Origin: Lachnospiraceae bacterium UBA1066
GTDB lineage: Bacteria; Bacillota; Clostridia; Lachnospirales; Lachnospiraceae
Assembly: GCA_002316215.1 (NCBI GenBank)
Contig: DCDB01000331.1
Coordinates: 1 to 39,741, forward strand
Direction: 5' to 3'
Length of the DNA: 39,741 nucleotides
Shown: positions 8,273 to 17,582 of the stretch, piece by piece
Position numbering within the stretch: the stretch's first letter is position 1
Layout: each line of letters opens with the position of its first letter
The notes under the pieces: generated by a model
The model's input: only the letters and a program-made list of their open reading frames with translations
Told to the model about the DNA's origin: nothing
Database searches by the model: none
Translations under genes and position numbers: made by a program

Positions 8273-9688
8273 TTACTGCTGCGGCAGCGGGCTTTCCTGA
8301 AGGATCGGGCTTATGACTGTCCACGCAGCGGCAAGTGCATCCGAAGCTGACGTCCCCTGAAGAAGTACCTTCTGCGCGGCTGTGTACAGCTGCTCCGAAA
8401 TCGTCGGCCACTGTGCATGAGGTCCGCGTGCAAGTGCATAATTCATTTCATCCTGGAAAGTTGCAAATGCATCCTGCTCATAAGTATATTCCGGCTTAGC
8501 ATCGGAACGGACCGGAAGCTTTCCGGCAAGGACAGCCCATTTGGCTTCCTGATCGGCGCTCATAAACCATTTAAGGAACTCGACGCAGGCTGCTTTATCT
8601 TTGCACCCTGTGCAGATACCAAAGTTTTCACCGCCGATTGTGGAGCTGGAGGTTCCGGAATCCCCTGTAGGAAGAAGACAGATTTTATAATTGAAAGTTC
8701 CGTTTACATCTTTGGACATTGTTGCCATATGCCATGTTCCGACTTCAGCAAGAGCCGCTTTTCCGGCACAGAACTGATTATAAGCATCCGCCTGCGTCCA
8801 GTTGACGCATTCCGAACTCATATTCCCGTTTTTAACAAAACTGCCGAGCATATCAAGACCCGGATCGCAGTTTGCATTTGTCAGATCGCTTAAAGAAGAC
8901 TTTGTGCCGTCATGCGTTGCGACGATCCAGGGAAGCAGCTGGAACGTGCCTTCCTCTGTCGAAATCGCACACATTGCATAACCAAAGACGCTGTTTGCGG
9001 AATCCGTCGTTGCTTCTACTGCCTTTTTAAAATCATCCATACTCTTCGGTACATCTGTAATCCCTGCCTTGTTCAGAAGATCCATATTCACTGCAAGGCA
9101 CAGGCAGTTCGAATTCTGCGGAAGCCCGTATAGTTTCCCGCTTGCATCCTTGCAGGAGCTTAATGGTCCTGCATAAAAATTCGAAAGCTCATCCCAGGAT
9201 CCGAGTTCGTCAGTTACATCTTCAAATACACCAAGAGATATATAGGACTCCATATCAGGAGAATCAACCATTCCGATATCCGGCAGCTCACCTGAAACCG
9301 CTCCTATTGTATACTGGTTCATAAGCTCTGTTCTTGAAACATAAGTCGGGGTAATATGTACCTTGCTCTGCAGCTTATTATATTCATTGCATTTTTCAAC
9401 AATTGCTTTTGCGTCCGCGCTGGAATCGAAATAATGCCAGAGCGTAATTTCTTCCGCTCCATTCGTATTCGGATCCACCGCCGGAATTGAGGTTGAGGAA
9501 GAAGCTGTTGATTCCGCCGCCGATGTGTCCGCTGCCGATGCAGAAGATGCCGCTGATGCAGAAGAAGTGCTTTGCGCAGTCGAAGCTGCTGCAGAGGACG
9601 TCGATGTCGTTGATGATGAAGAGCCGCAGGCTCCCAGTCCGAGAATCATAATCCCTGCCATAACAATAGATAATACCTTTCTTTTCAT
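8273..9688 (-). CDS. Sugar ABC transporter solute-binding lipoprotein
   Basis: A 471-residue extracellular binding protein of the CUT1 class (SBP_bac_1-like). A lipoprotein signal ends in LGLGAC, with Cys21 as the expected lipid anchor. A very Ser/Ala/Thr-rich linker follows (about residues 22-68) and then the globular domain, opening with EEITLWHYFDSSADAK. The linker is low-complexity and probably spans the cell wall. It is the first gene of the glycan operon and is followed by the two permeases. AAGGAAGGG lies before the start. The ligand is inferred to be a hemicellulose or pectin side-chain oligosaccharide. Confidence 0.92.
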   Translation of the reverse strand: MKRKVLSIVMAGIMILGLGACGSSSSTTSTSSAAASTAQSTSSASAASSASAADTSAAESTASSSTSIPAVDPNTNGAEEITLWHYFDSSADAKAIVEKCNEYNKLQSKVHITPTYVSRTELMNQYTIGAVSGELPDIGMVDSPDMESYISLGVFEDVTDELGSWDELSNFYAGPLSSCKDASGKLYGLPQNSNCLCLAVNMDLLNKAGITDVPKSMDDFKKAVEATTDSANSVFGYAMCAISTEEGTFQLLPWIVATHDGTKSSLSDLTNANCDPGLDMLGSFVKNGNMSSECVNWTQADAYNQFCAGKAALAEVGTWHMATMSKDVNGTFNYKICLLPTGDSGTSSSTIGGENFGICTGCKDKAACVEFLKWFMSADQEAKWAVLAGKLPVRSDAKPEYTYEQDAFATFQDEMNYALARGPHAQWPTISEQLYTAAQKVLLQGTSASDALAAAWTVISPILQESPLPQQ

Positions 9689-9753
9689 AACTTTCCCTTC
9701 CTTTCATTTTATCCGATCAAACATTCTGAACATCTTTCGGATCTTATATTCGC

Positions 9754-9782
9754 ATTTTATGTGAATTTTGCCGTTCTCTCAA
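9754..9782 (-). promoter_or_regulatory. Promoter of the sugar ABC/GH31/GH127 operon
   Basis: On the minus strand TTGAGA (9777-9782) and TAAAAT (9754-9759) are 17 bases apart. The -35 box lies inside an inverted repeat (9768-9806). That placement suits control by a regulator, possibly the YesN-like protein encoded just upstream. Confidence 0.55.
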
Positions 9783-9806
9783 CCGACAGAGTTAAGGAAA
9801 CGGCAA
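9768..9806. promoter_or_regulatory. Inverted repeat over the -35 region (operator or terminator)
   Basis: TTGCCGTT (9768-9775) and AACGGCAA (9799-9806) form an 8-bp perfect inverted repeat, with an inner AAC/GTT pair. It lies after the response-regulator gene and over the next operon's -35 box. There is no T tract on the minus strand, so an operator seems at least as likely as a terminator. The rest of 9807-9927 is A/T-rich with no gene. Confidence 0.45.
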
Positions 9807-9927
9807 TTATTTTAGTGCATTTTTTTAATTATTTACGTATTTTTTTAATCTGATATGTCTATTTTGCACACGTTTTCTTCCGTAATTCCCGGCTGCAAAC
9901 GTCCTAAAAGGAGCCCGCTTAAATACC

Positions 9928-10671
9928 TCACATACTTTTCTTAAATACAGAAGGGCTTTCCCCCATAACTTCCGTAAACACCTTGTCAAAATACTTTCTG
10001 TCGGCAAAACCGACCTGGTAAGGCACGTCCTGAATTGTCGCACTCCTTGATTTCAATAAATCCACTGCTTTACGAATCCGGTATTCTTTCACGAACTTTG
10101 AAAAGGGCTTTCCGATCTCTCTGGCAAACAGGTAGCTCAGATATTCAGGGCTGACGCTCAGCTGCTGGGCTATTTCCTGCTGATTCAGCTTATCCGCATA
10201 GCCCGCTTCGATCTGGCGCAGGACTTCCTTCACAAGCGGATGGGCATTCGGATACTGATCGGGAAGCTTCGCATCCACGCCATAGTGCGGCTGATCTCCG
10301 TATTTCATTTTCCTCTCAAGATTCTGAAGTGTTTTTAACACCTCCTGTTTTGTCGGCGGCTTTAGAAGATAATCCTCCACACCCAGCTTCAGCGCCTGTT
10401 TCGCATAATCAAATTCGGCATAGGCCGACACGACAACAAAATGCGTCTTATAATTCTGCTCTTTTGCAGCCGTGATGAGTTCAAGCCCGGAAACATAGGG
10501 CATTTTAATATCCGTGAAGACAACGTCAGGCTGCGTAAGGCGCATCATTTCAAGTGCCTGCCGGCCATTTGCGGCCTTGCCGACTACCGTATACTCTTCT
10601 CCGATGCTCCGGATCAGGTCGCAGAGTCCCTCCCGCGCACGCTGCTCATCTTCAGCGATCAGTATCTTCAT
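9928..10671 (-). CDS. YesN-like response regulator with AraC DNA-binding domain
   Basis: A 247-residue two-component regulator. The receiver domain (1-120) has the acidic pocket E7/D8, the phosphorylation site D54 in VFTDIKMP, and K103 in LLKPP. The C-terminal 100 residues are an AraC/XylS double helix-turn-helix, ending in the conserved VGFADRKYFDKVFTEVMGESP region. It overlaps the kinase gene by 20 bases, so the two are made together. The target is probably the glycan operon that starts 240 bases downstream and/or its own yicI operon. It should be cytoplasmic and active when phosphorylated. Confidence 0.93.
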   Translation of the reverse strand: MKILIAEDEQRAREGLCDLIRSIGEEYTVVGKAANGRQALEMMRLTQPDVVFTDIKMPYVSGLELITAAKEQNYKTHFVVVSAYAEFDYAKQALKLGVEDYLLKPPTKQEVLKTLQNLERKMKYGDQPHYGVDAKLPDQYPNAHPLVKEVLRQIEAGYADKLNQQEIAQQLSVSPEYLSYLFAREIGKPFSKFVKEYRIRKAVDLLKSRSATIQDVPYQVGFADRKYFDKVFTEVMGESPSVFKKSM

Positions 10672-12532
10672 CCTCTTCCTCCTTCATATAGCCCGGAATC
10701 GGGAGTTTCAGGGCAAATCTCGTTCCCTGCCCTTCATGTGTCCAAAGGACAATTTTAAACTCTTCACCGTAAAAAAGCCGTAAACGCGCCGCAACATTCT
10801 GCAGTCCAATACCCACGCCGCTTATGTCAAATGAAGCATCTCCCGAAATCATCTTCTGAACCTGCTTTTCCTTCTCCTCCGCCATCCCTTTGCCATTATC
10901 CTGGATAATCAAAACCAAATGATTACCTTCGACAAACCCCGAAATATTCAGGAAACAGCCATTTTCTTTCTCCGCAAATCCATGCTTAATAGAATTCTCA
11001 ACGAATGGTTGCAAAAAAAGCTTGCAGCAGGGCCATTCCCTGTAGATATCAGGGAAATCAATTTTATAAGAGAACACATCCATAAGCCGGAATTTCTGCA
11101 GGGCAAGATACTGCTCTACCCAGTGGATCTCATCCCCGAGCGTTACATCCTTATAGTCCCGGGAATACACGTACTGCATAATATTCGACAGCTTGTTCAG
11201 CATATCCGCAGCTTCGTAATTACCTTCCTGGATGGTACTGTAATTAATCGCATTTAATGTATTGCAGAGGAAATGGGCATTGATCTGCGACTGCAGGGCC
11301 TGCATTTCGGCTTCGCTTGCTTTCTTTAAAGAAAGCATTTTCTCCTGGTACTCTCTGTCGGTAGCCGCTCTTTGTTCGTTCAGTGAATCCGCCATCTTAT
11401 TAAATTTCCCGGCCAGCTGCCACAATTCATTCTGGCCTTCAATCCGGATCCTGTTTTCAAAGTTTCCGTCCCGCACCGCATGCATGGCTCTGCTGATTTT
11501 TTTTACCGGCTGCAGGGCATAACGGACAAAAAAGATTTCGCCGCAGACGATAAGGAGAATTGCAATAATAAAAATTGTAAGGCCGCGCAGATACATTGCA
11601 TTTACGTAGGCCTTCATTCCGTCAATATCGATAACGATATTGAGCTTCCAGTCCGGATTTTCTGTCGTTTCAGTCAGTATGCGCATATTTTTCCCGGCAA
11701 TAAGCCCGGAGAGATTTTTTTCATTTTCTTCACGGTTTCCGCTGTACAGGATCTTTGACTGACTGTCGGTTATAAATGCTTTTGAATAGCCGCGGGGATT
11801 ATCATCCACTCCGGATAAGAAGTCCCGGATACATTCCATAGAGTAAGTTATGACAAGAGATGAATTTGTCTGTTCGAGATTAATCGCGTTTCCGGGAAGT
11901 GCAAAAGCAAGATTAAGGACGTTGTCAACATGCTGAATTTCAAAACCGCCGCTGACGATTGAAAAGAAATCCGGTTCCGTAGAAATGACATATTTCGGAA
12001 GTTTCGCATCTGCAATTTTTTCTCTCAGGTCCTGATTCATTGTCTGGAGATACTGCATATTATCCTGATTCCAGAAAAGATTGACCCCGGAAGCGCCCAG
12101 TGCCGTTTCAACCTGGGAAAGCACTGCCCCGTCTTCATCAATAACGGCAACAGAGACAATGCTCTCAGAATACTGGGCGGTCATCAGACGGAGACGGTCC
12201 TGGAGAGAAAGCTTCTGTTCGAGCTGCGAAGAATCCCTGGCGTAATCATTTGCTATCTTGCAGAGACTGCTGTCAATGGAAAGTTTGCTTCCGGTATCAA
12301 TCAGGTTCGTGAGCGTACTCTGGATATATTGTCTTTCGACCGCAAGGACGGTTTCATCATTTGCGTACACTTCATTTTCAATATATTCCAGATACTGGCT
12401 CTGCAGATAACCATGAAAAACCAGGACCACTGCAACCATGAGGAAAGCAAGGCCCATACTGAGCGGAAACCAAAAATGCGTTTTAGAATAATTAATAAAC
12501 CGCTTCAATGGATGAAAATCGCATATTTTCAT
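10652..12532 (-). CDS. YesM-like sensor histidine kinase
   Basis: A membrane sensor kinase of the LytS/YesM class, 626 residues from the chosen start. From the longer reading frame: membrane segment 28-47, an extracellular sensor domain of about 270 residues, a second membrane segment 321-341, a HAMP region at RYALQPVKKISRAM, the phosphoacceptor H424 in NAHFLCNTLNAI, and an HATPase domain with QPFVENSIKHG and DNGKGM. GAGAGG four bases before ATG 12532 supports that start; an ATG four codons earlier overlaps the yicI stop. Its signal is presumably an extracellular sugar or a ligand-loaded binding protein. Confidence 0.92.
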   Translation of the reverse strand: MKICDFHPLKRFINYSKTHFWFPLSMGLAFLMVAVVLVFHGYLQSQYLEYIENEVYANDETVLAVERQYIQSTLTNLIDTGSKLSIDSSLCKIANDYARDSSQLEQKLSLQDRLRLMTAQYSESIVSVAVIDEDGAVLSQVETALGASGVNLFWNQDNMQYLQTMNQDLREKIADAKLPKYVISTEPDFFSIVSGGFEIQHVDNVLNLAFALPGNAINLEQTNSSLVITYSMECIRDFLSGVDDNPRGYSKAFITDSQSKILYSGNREENEKNLSGLIAGKNMRILTETTENPDWKLNIVIDIDGMKAYVNAMYLRGLTIFIIAILLIVCGEIFFVRYALQPVKKISRAMHAVRDGNFENRIRIEGQNELWQLAGKFNKMADSLNEQRAATDREYQEKMLSLKKASEAEMQALQSQINAHFLCNTLNAINYSTIQEGNYEAADMLNKLSNIMQYVYSRDYKDVTLGDEIHWVEQYLALQKFRLMDVFSYKIDFPDIYREWPCCKLFLQPFVENSIKHGFAEKENGCFLNISGFVEGNHLVLIIQDNGKGMAEEKEKQVQKMISGDASFDISGVGIGLQNVAARLRLFYGEEFKIVLWTHEGQGTRFALKLPIPGYMKEEEDEDTDR

Positions 12533-12540
12533 AAGGCCTC

Positions 12541-14829
12541 TCATTCAGCCGTTCTGAACAGGACTCCTTCAAGTTCACGATCTGCTGTAAAGCTGACCTG
12601 CCCGTCTTTTCGTTCTGCCGTTACACAGGAGACATATTCCCCCTGCCTGTTTACGATCCGGACGGATGCTGTCGCATGATCAGCGCCTTCACCCGGGCAG
12701 TACCATGTAAGCGTCAGGTTCTTCTCATAGTCATAATCCGGCCTGTCCTCTGTATCTCCTGTCGGCAGGATGGTGTTCTCCCTTACATAAAGCGGCAGCG
12801 TAAAGTAATCGTACGTTTCCCTGTACCAGCGTCCGCCCTCCTTCACCTTCCCTGTAAAGTAGTCCGTCCATCTTCCTTTCGGAAGATAGTATTCCGCATC
12901 GCCGTCCTCCGAAAAGACCGGTGCCACTAAAAGCGCATCGCCGAGCATGTACTGCGTGTCAAGATACCGGACAGCCGGATCTTCCGTGAACTCCATCACC
13001 ATCGGACGCATAACCGGAATGCCCGTTTCGTGCGCCTCCTTTGCCTTGGCGTACACATACGGCATCAGCCTGCATTTAAGCTTCACAAAATGCCTCAGCA
13101 CCCTGCACGATTCTTCGTCAAAAAGCCAGGGGACGCGATAGGAGCCGGATCCGTGCAGCCTGCTGTGCGAGGAAAGCAGTCCGAACGCCAGCCATCTCTT
13201 ATAGAGATCCGGTGTTGCCGTACTCTCAAATCCGGAAATATCATGGCTCCAGAACGAAAAACCGCTCATGGCAAATGAAAGTCCGCCGCGCAGCGTTTCC
13301 GCCATAGAAGGATATGTCGCCATGCAGTCTCCGCCCCAGTGGACCGGGAACTTCTGGGATCCCACAGTAGCGCTGCGTGCGAAAAGCAGGGCATTTCCCA
13401 CGCCTTTTTCCCTCTCAAGCAGTTCAAACACACATTTGTTGTAAAGATAAGTATAATAATTGTGCATCGCTTCCGGATTGCTGCCGTCATAATACCGGAC
13501 ATTAACCGGTATCCGTTCGCCGAAATCTGTCTTGAAGCAGTCAACACCCATATCCGTCAGGCGCTTCAGCTGTTTCTGGAACCAAAGAGAAGCTGCGGGA
13601 TTTGTAAAATCAACAAGTCCCATGCCATACTCCCAATTGTCCGTCTGCCATACGCCGTGCCCATCCGCGCGCATTAAAAGATAGCCGTTTTTCCGCCCTT
13701 CCTCAAAAAGCGCCGTATGCTGTGCAATGTAAGGATTCATCCAGACGCAGATATGCAGCCCCATCCCGTGATACCTTCTGAGCATCGCTTCCGGTTCCGG
13801 AAATACTTTTTCGTCCCATGCAAAATCGCATAAATGAAATTCCTTCATCCAAAAGCAGTCAAAGTGGAAGACGGAAAGCGGAATATCCCTGTCCTTCATC
13901 CCCTGGATAAAAGACGTAACCGTCTTCTCGTCATAGTTTGTTGTAAAGGAAGTCGAAAGCCACAGTCCGAAGGACCATGCCGGCGGAAGTGCCGGCCTGC
14001 CCGTCATTTTCGTATAATTCTTTAAAACATCATGCAGCGACGGCCCGTAAAAGAAGGTATAGCCGAGGCTTTCTCCCGGTACCGAAAAACCGACATAGCC
14101 GACCTTCTCACTCGCTGCCTCGAAAGATACATTCCCTGTATAGTCGACCAGCACGCCGTAGCCTTTATTCGTCATATAAAACGGCACGCTCTTGTAAGCG
14201 AAATCACTGGCGGTTCCGCCGTCCTCATTCCAGGTTTCCACGGTCTGCCCGTTTTTGGCAAATGCAGTAAAACGTTCGCCGAAACCGTAGACGCTTTCCT
14301 TCGCATCAAGGGAAAGTTCCGTAACCATATACGGCTTCATGCGTGTCTCATCCAGGTAATTCTCTTCCGGACGCATTGAAACCGGCTGTCTGTCCCAGCG
14401 GATATAGCCCAGATTCCGAAAACCGCATTTTGTAATCACACGTCCCGCTGCTTCAAAAGAATATGAAAAATCAGCCTTCGTCACACGCACCGTGACGTCC
14501 CCTGAATGCATCAGATAAGCTTCCGGAGTTTCTTCCAGCTGCACCCTATAAACTTCTTCCGGTTCAGGATTTCTTTTGATGTCAAATTGCGGCGCCCTTT
14601 CCTCATAGCCCGCAAAATGAAACGCTTTCACATAAATGGCATTTTTCCCGACCGCCCTGAATTCAAGTGTTATGCAGGGCAGGTTCGGTGTATCGCCTCT
14701 TGAGATGTCTTTGCGGACCGGCGCAAGGATCCGCATTCCGCCTTCCATCGCCTGCATTTCGTAAGCCATCGATGCATAAAGCGCATTTGCCCTCTCACTG
14801 CGCAGCCAGTAGCCTTCTGTAAACTTCAT
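12541..14829 (-). CDS. yicI: GH31 alpha-xylosidase, YicI type
   Basis: A 762-residue cytoplasmic alpha-xylosidase that releases xylose from isoprimeverose-type ends of xyloglucan oligosaccharides. The sequence is very close to E. coli YicI over the barrel: HFDCFWMKEF, KTDFGERIP with nucleophile D435, and HWGGDCMATYPSMAE with acid/base D501 (numbering from the chosen start). The start was set at 14829 because GGGAGG lies six bases before that ATG; two upstream ATGs give a non-homologous extension. The stop overlaps a possible kinase start. Its place at the head of the sensor/regulator operon links enzyme level to the same signal. Confidence 0.93.
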   Translation of the reverse strand: MKFTEGYWLRSERANALYASMAYEMQAMEGGMRILAPVRKDISRGDTPNLPCITLEFRAVGKNAIYVKAFHFAGYEERAPQFDIKRNPEPEEVYRVQLEETPEAYLMHSGDVTVRVTKADFSYSFEAAGRVITKCGFRNLGYIRWDRQPVSMRPEENYLDETRMKPYMVTELSLDAKESVYGFGERFTAFAKNGQTVETWNEDGGTASDFAYKSVPFYMTNKGYGVLVDYTGNVSFEAASEKVGYVGFSVPGESLGYTFFYGPSLHDVLKNYTKMTGRPALPPAWSFGLWLSTSFTTNYDEKTVTSFIQGMKDRDIPLSVFHFDCFWMKEFHLCDFAWDEKVFPEPEAMLRRYHGMGLHICVWMNPYIAQHTALFEEGRKNGYLLMRADGHGVWQTDNWEYGMGLVDFTNPAASLWFQKQLKRLTDMGVDCFKTDFGERIPVNVRYYDGSNPEAMHNYYTYLYNKCVFELLEREKGVGNALLFARSATVGSQKFPVHWGGDCMATYPSMAETLRGGLSFAMSGFSFWSHDISGFESTATPDLYKRWLAFGLLSSHSRLHGSGSYRVPWLFDEESCRVLRHFVKLKCRLMPYVYAKAKEAHETGIPVMRPMVMEFTEDPAVRYLDTQYMLGDALLVAPVFSEDGDAEYYLPKGRWTDYFTGKVKEGGRWYRETYDYFTLPLYVRENTILPTGDTEDRPDYDYEKNLTLTWYCPGEGADHATASVRIVNRQGEYVSCVTAERKDGQVSFTADRELEGVLFRTAE

Positions 14830-14924
14830 ACGCATCCTCCCGAAGCCCGGAGCTTCCTGTATAACCATAAAATTTTCAATTAAATGAATGTGTTTTCTTA
14901 CTGCATGATGGTTTGTACTGCTCT

Positions 14925-14978
14925 ATTACTTTGGATCGCTCCATTACTTTGGATCGCTCCATTACTTTGGATCGCTCT
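14925..14978. repeat. 18-bp tandem repeat, three units, in the yicI leader
   Basis: Three copies of ATTACTTTGGATCGCTCC (14925-14942, 14943-14960, 14961-14978) differ only in the final base. They lie in the long untranslated leader between the promoter near 15090 and the yicI start. Apart from this array and the promoter, 14830-15266 holds no gene that I can support. Confidence 0.93.
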
Positions 14979-15087
14979 GCCGCTTCGCAAGTGCTCCGCT
15001 GCTTCGTGCTTCCTTCATACCGAAAACTTTTAAAACTTGCACCATAAAATATGCATCGATTTTCGCCGGCTTTATATAACCGGATAA

Positions 15088-15096
15088 ATTATAGCA
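15088..15096 (-). promoter_or_regulatory. Extended -10 promoter of the yicI/two-component operon
   Basis: On the minus strand TGCTATAAT gives an extended -10 motif with a perfect TATAAT. No good -35 box is present 17 bases upstream, which is typical of extended -10 or activator-dependent promoters. It implies a leader of about 250 bases. Confidence 0.55.
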
Positions 15097-15266
15097 TATT
15101 CTCCGAATAGGACTACCTGTAGAATTGGAGTAATATTTTAAGACAGACCTCTGATTATTGACAGCCATCATTCACGCAACCGGCATAGCCTGTCCGGCAT
15201 CAGACCTTAAGGTACAGGCATTCCTCACTCACCGGACGCAAGATCGGCCGGATTGCCGTAAGCTCC

Positions 15267-16145
15267 TTAAGAAATCTCTGCCGCTTCATCGGAAGCGCTT
15301 ACCGAAGAAAGTTCTGATTCCATCCTGCCCTGACGGTATAAACGGCTCTCGTCCGACGGCGTCCCTCCGGTAATGCGGCGGAACTGCCTGGAAAAATACA
15401 GCGGATCCGAAAAACCGCAGGAAAGGGCTGCCGCTTTGACACTTGCCTGATTCTGCAGCATTTTCCGCGCCTGCTCCATCCGGTAGCGGCTTAAATATTC
15501 CACCGGAGACATGCCGGAATTTTCCCTGAAGGCGCGATATAAAGTCGTCCTGCCCAGATTCATCATCCGGCTGAGCCTTAAGATATTAAAATCGGCGTAA
15601 CGATAATTCGCTTCGATATAAGCTACGGCAATTCCGAATCTTTCCCCTTTTTCAGAAATATCCGCATCACTGTTCCGGTTCCGGTCGCCGATACAGCCCG
15701 CAATGGCAGCTGCGAGGCCCGCCGCCTCTTTTCTTCGCTCCCAGTCATGGGTACACTGTACCGCCTTTTCAAAATATCCGAGAATTCTGTCTTCCGGTAT
15801 CTCAGGAAACACAGGCAGATTCAGGGGAATACCCATTTCCCGGAGAAAATCTGCCGTACGTTCCCCGGTAAACTCAATCCAGGTATATTCCCACGGTGAT
15901 TCCGCATCCGGATAATAATGTACCGTCGTATAAGGCGTTATTAAAAAGCTCTCGCCTTTTTTTACCGGATACGAGCGCCGGTTCACGATAAAAGTACCGC
16001 TGCCCTTAATAATATAATGGATAATATAGCAACTCCTCATTCCCGGGCCGTAGCTGTGCATGTCGCTGCAGTCCTGCCGGCCCGCGCCGATCAGCTGTAT
16101 CCCGAAGAACCGTTCTTCCGGCTTTGTTTCATTTTCCCCTGCCAT
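15267..16145 (-). CDS. AraC-family regulator with N-terminal cupin
   Basis: A 292-residue one-component regulator. An AraC-type sugar-sensing beta-barrel (about 10-150: SCYIIHYIIKGSGTF, PVKKGESFLITP) is followed by a double helix-turn-helix (about 190-275), with ARKMLQNQASVKAAALSCGF and DPLYFSRQFRRITG. It is divergent from the GH27 gene and so probably controls it. The open frame continues 64 codons upstream, but that stretch is a degenerate repeat array without family resemblance. I place the start at 16145, where GGGG lies five bases before ATG and the length becomes normal for the family. This ribosome site is modest, so the start is the least certain part. Confidence 0.85.
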   Translation of the reverse strand: MAGENETKPEERFFGIQLIGAGRQDCSDMHSYGPGMRSCYIIHYIIKGSGTFIVNRRSYPVKKGESFLITPYTTVHYYPDAESPWEYTWIEFTGERTADFLREMGIPLNLPVFPEIPEDRILGYFEKAVQCTHDWERRKEAAGLAAAIAGCIGDRNRNSDADISEKGERFGIAVAYIEANYRYADFNILRLSRMMNLGRTTLYRAFRENSGMSPVEYLSRYRMEQARKMLQNQASVKAAALSCGFSDPLYFSRQFRRITGGTPSDESRLYRQGRMESELSSVSASDEAAEIS

Positions 16146-16164
16146 GACAACCCCATTTTTCCTT

Positions 16165-16310
16165 TTCCCGCTTTCCGTCATACTCTGGCATTTCGTTGCT
16201 TTTCCGCCCTGTGTGCCCCGTCCGTCCGCAGCTTTTCCCACTTTGCATACTCCGGCATTCCTCAGCTTTTCCGCCCTGCACGCACCAATACTGCGCAGCA
16301 TTTCCCATTC
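16165..16310. repeat. Degenerate 33-34-bp repeats between the AraC and GH27 genes
   Basis: A GCTTTTCC core recurs at 16198, 16231 and 16265, and as GCATTTCC at 16298, with spacings of 33, 34 and 33. Two longer copies, 16181-16219 and 16248-16286, are clearly alike. If the AraC gene starts at 16145 the array is in its 5' leader. The remaining divergent spacer (16311-16448) should hold both promoters. Confidence 0.6.
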
Positions 16311-16418
16311 GTCGAATAATCCATATTTGCGGAACATTTGTCCATATCATGTTTTGATTATAGCTGTATACTTTAAACTGTACAAGGCAATTCAAAACAT
16401 CTGTCTGAAACAAAACTC

Positions 16419-16424
16419 TATAAT
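16419..16424 (+). promoter_or_regulatory. Possible -10 box of the GH27 gene
   Basis: A perfect TATAAT lies 24 bases before the GH27 ATG. No matching -35 box is visible, so an activator (perhaps the divergent AraC protein) would be needed. Confidence 0.35.
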
Positions 16425-16448
16425 GTGGAAAATGAAAGGCGCAAAAAA

Positions 16449-17582
16449 ATGATTAAGCTTACACCTCCCATGGGCTGGAATTCCTGGAATACTTTCGGTG
16501 AAAACATCAGCGACAAATTAATCAGGGAGACTGCCGACTGCATGGTCAGCCAGGGTCTTCTGGAAACCGGCTACAATTATCTCGTAATTGATGACTGCTG
16601 GGCCTTAAAAGAACGCGATTCAAAAGACCGCCTGGTACCGAATCCCGAAAAATTTCCGGACGGTATGAAAGCCGTCGCCGATTACGTACACAGTAAAGGT
16701 CTTAAATTCGGCATGTATTCCTGTGCCGGGAATCTTACCTGCGCAGGCTACCCCGGAAGCTACGAACACGAATTCATCGATGCGGAAACCTTTGCCGGCT
16801 GGGGCGTCGATTTCCTGAAATACGATTACTGCTACCACAGCCCGATCATCGCCGGAAAATACCTCTATCGCAGGATGGGGCTGGCGCTTGAAAACTGCGG
16901 AAGAGATATTCTTTTCAGCGCCTGCTCCTGGGGTGCCGACGAAACCCAGGAATGGATCAAAGAAACCGGTGCAAGTATGTGGCGCTCGACCGGCGATATC
17001 TTCGATACCTGGGAATCCGTAAAAAGCCTCACGCATACGCAGGAAAAACTCCACCCCTACAACGGCGTCGGCTGCTTCAACGATATGGACATGCTGATTG
17101 TCGGAATGTACGGAAAAGGGAATGTCGGCCTTGCCGGCTGCACGGATATCCAGTACAGGACGCACTATTCCATCTGGGCGCTCTTAGGCTCTCCGCTTAT
17201 GATCGGCTGCGACATCCGTGAAATGAACGACGCCACAAAGAAAATACTGACAAATGAAGACCTGATTGCCGTCGATCAGGATCCGCTCTGCCGCCAGCCG
17301 GTTAAGCTTTCCGGAATCTGGGCCGGAGAGGACATGGTTCTCTATTCCCGGGATTTAAGCAACGGCGATATTGCCGTCGGACTCTTCAACCTGAGCGGCG
17401 AAAAAGGTGTAGCGCGCTTCAATCTCGACGAACTTGCCCTTCCTTTCAGCACAGGCAAAACGCTGGAAATGAAAGACCTCTGGACGAAAGAGACTTTCCG
17501 CGTGACCAACTCTTCATTTTCAAAGGAACTTGAAGCCTATGACTGTGCCGTCTACCGCGCGAAAGTCGTAGACCAGAACTGA
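16449..17582 (+). CDS. GH27 alpha-galactosidase
   Basis: A 377-residue retaining alpha-galactosidase. The sequence opens with TPPMGWNSWNTFG, the GH27/GH36-D signature. Residues 1-285 or so form the barrel, with nucleophile D126 in FLKYDYC and acid/base D183 in WRSTGDI; a C-terminal beta-domain follows. The substrate contact WxxxxDDCW segment (YLVIDDCWAL) is present. There is no signal peptide. The ATG at 16449 follows AAAGG by nine to ten bases; an in-frame ATG eight codons earlier has no ribosome site. It probably removes terminal alpha-galactose from imported plant oligosaccharides. The last five codons and the stop lie inside the first unit of a 35-bp array. Confidence 0.93.
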   Translation: MIKLTPPMGWNSWNTFGENISDKLIRETADCMVSQGLLETGYNYLVIDDCWALKERDSKDRLVPNPEKFPDGMKAVADYVHSKGLKFGMYSCAGNLTCAGYPGSYEHEFIDAETFAGWGVDFLKYDYCYHSPIIAGKYLYRRMGLALENCGRDILFSACSWGADETQEWIKETGASMWRSTGDIFDTWESVKSLTHTQEKLHPYNGVGCFNDMDMLIVGMYGKGNVGLAGCTDIQYRTHYSIWALLGSPLMIGCDIREMNDATKKILTNEDLIAVDQDPLCRQPVKLSGIWAGEDMVLYSRDLSNGDIAVGLFNLSGEKGVARFNLDELALPFSTGKTLEMKDLWTKETFRVTNSSFSKELEAYDCAVYRAKVVDQN

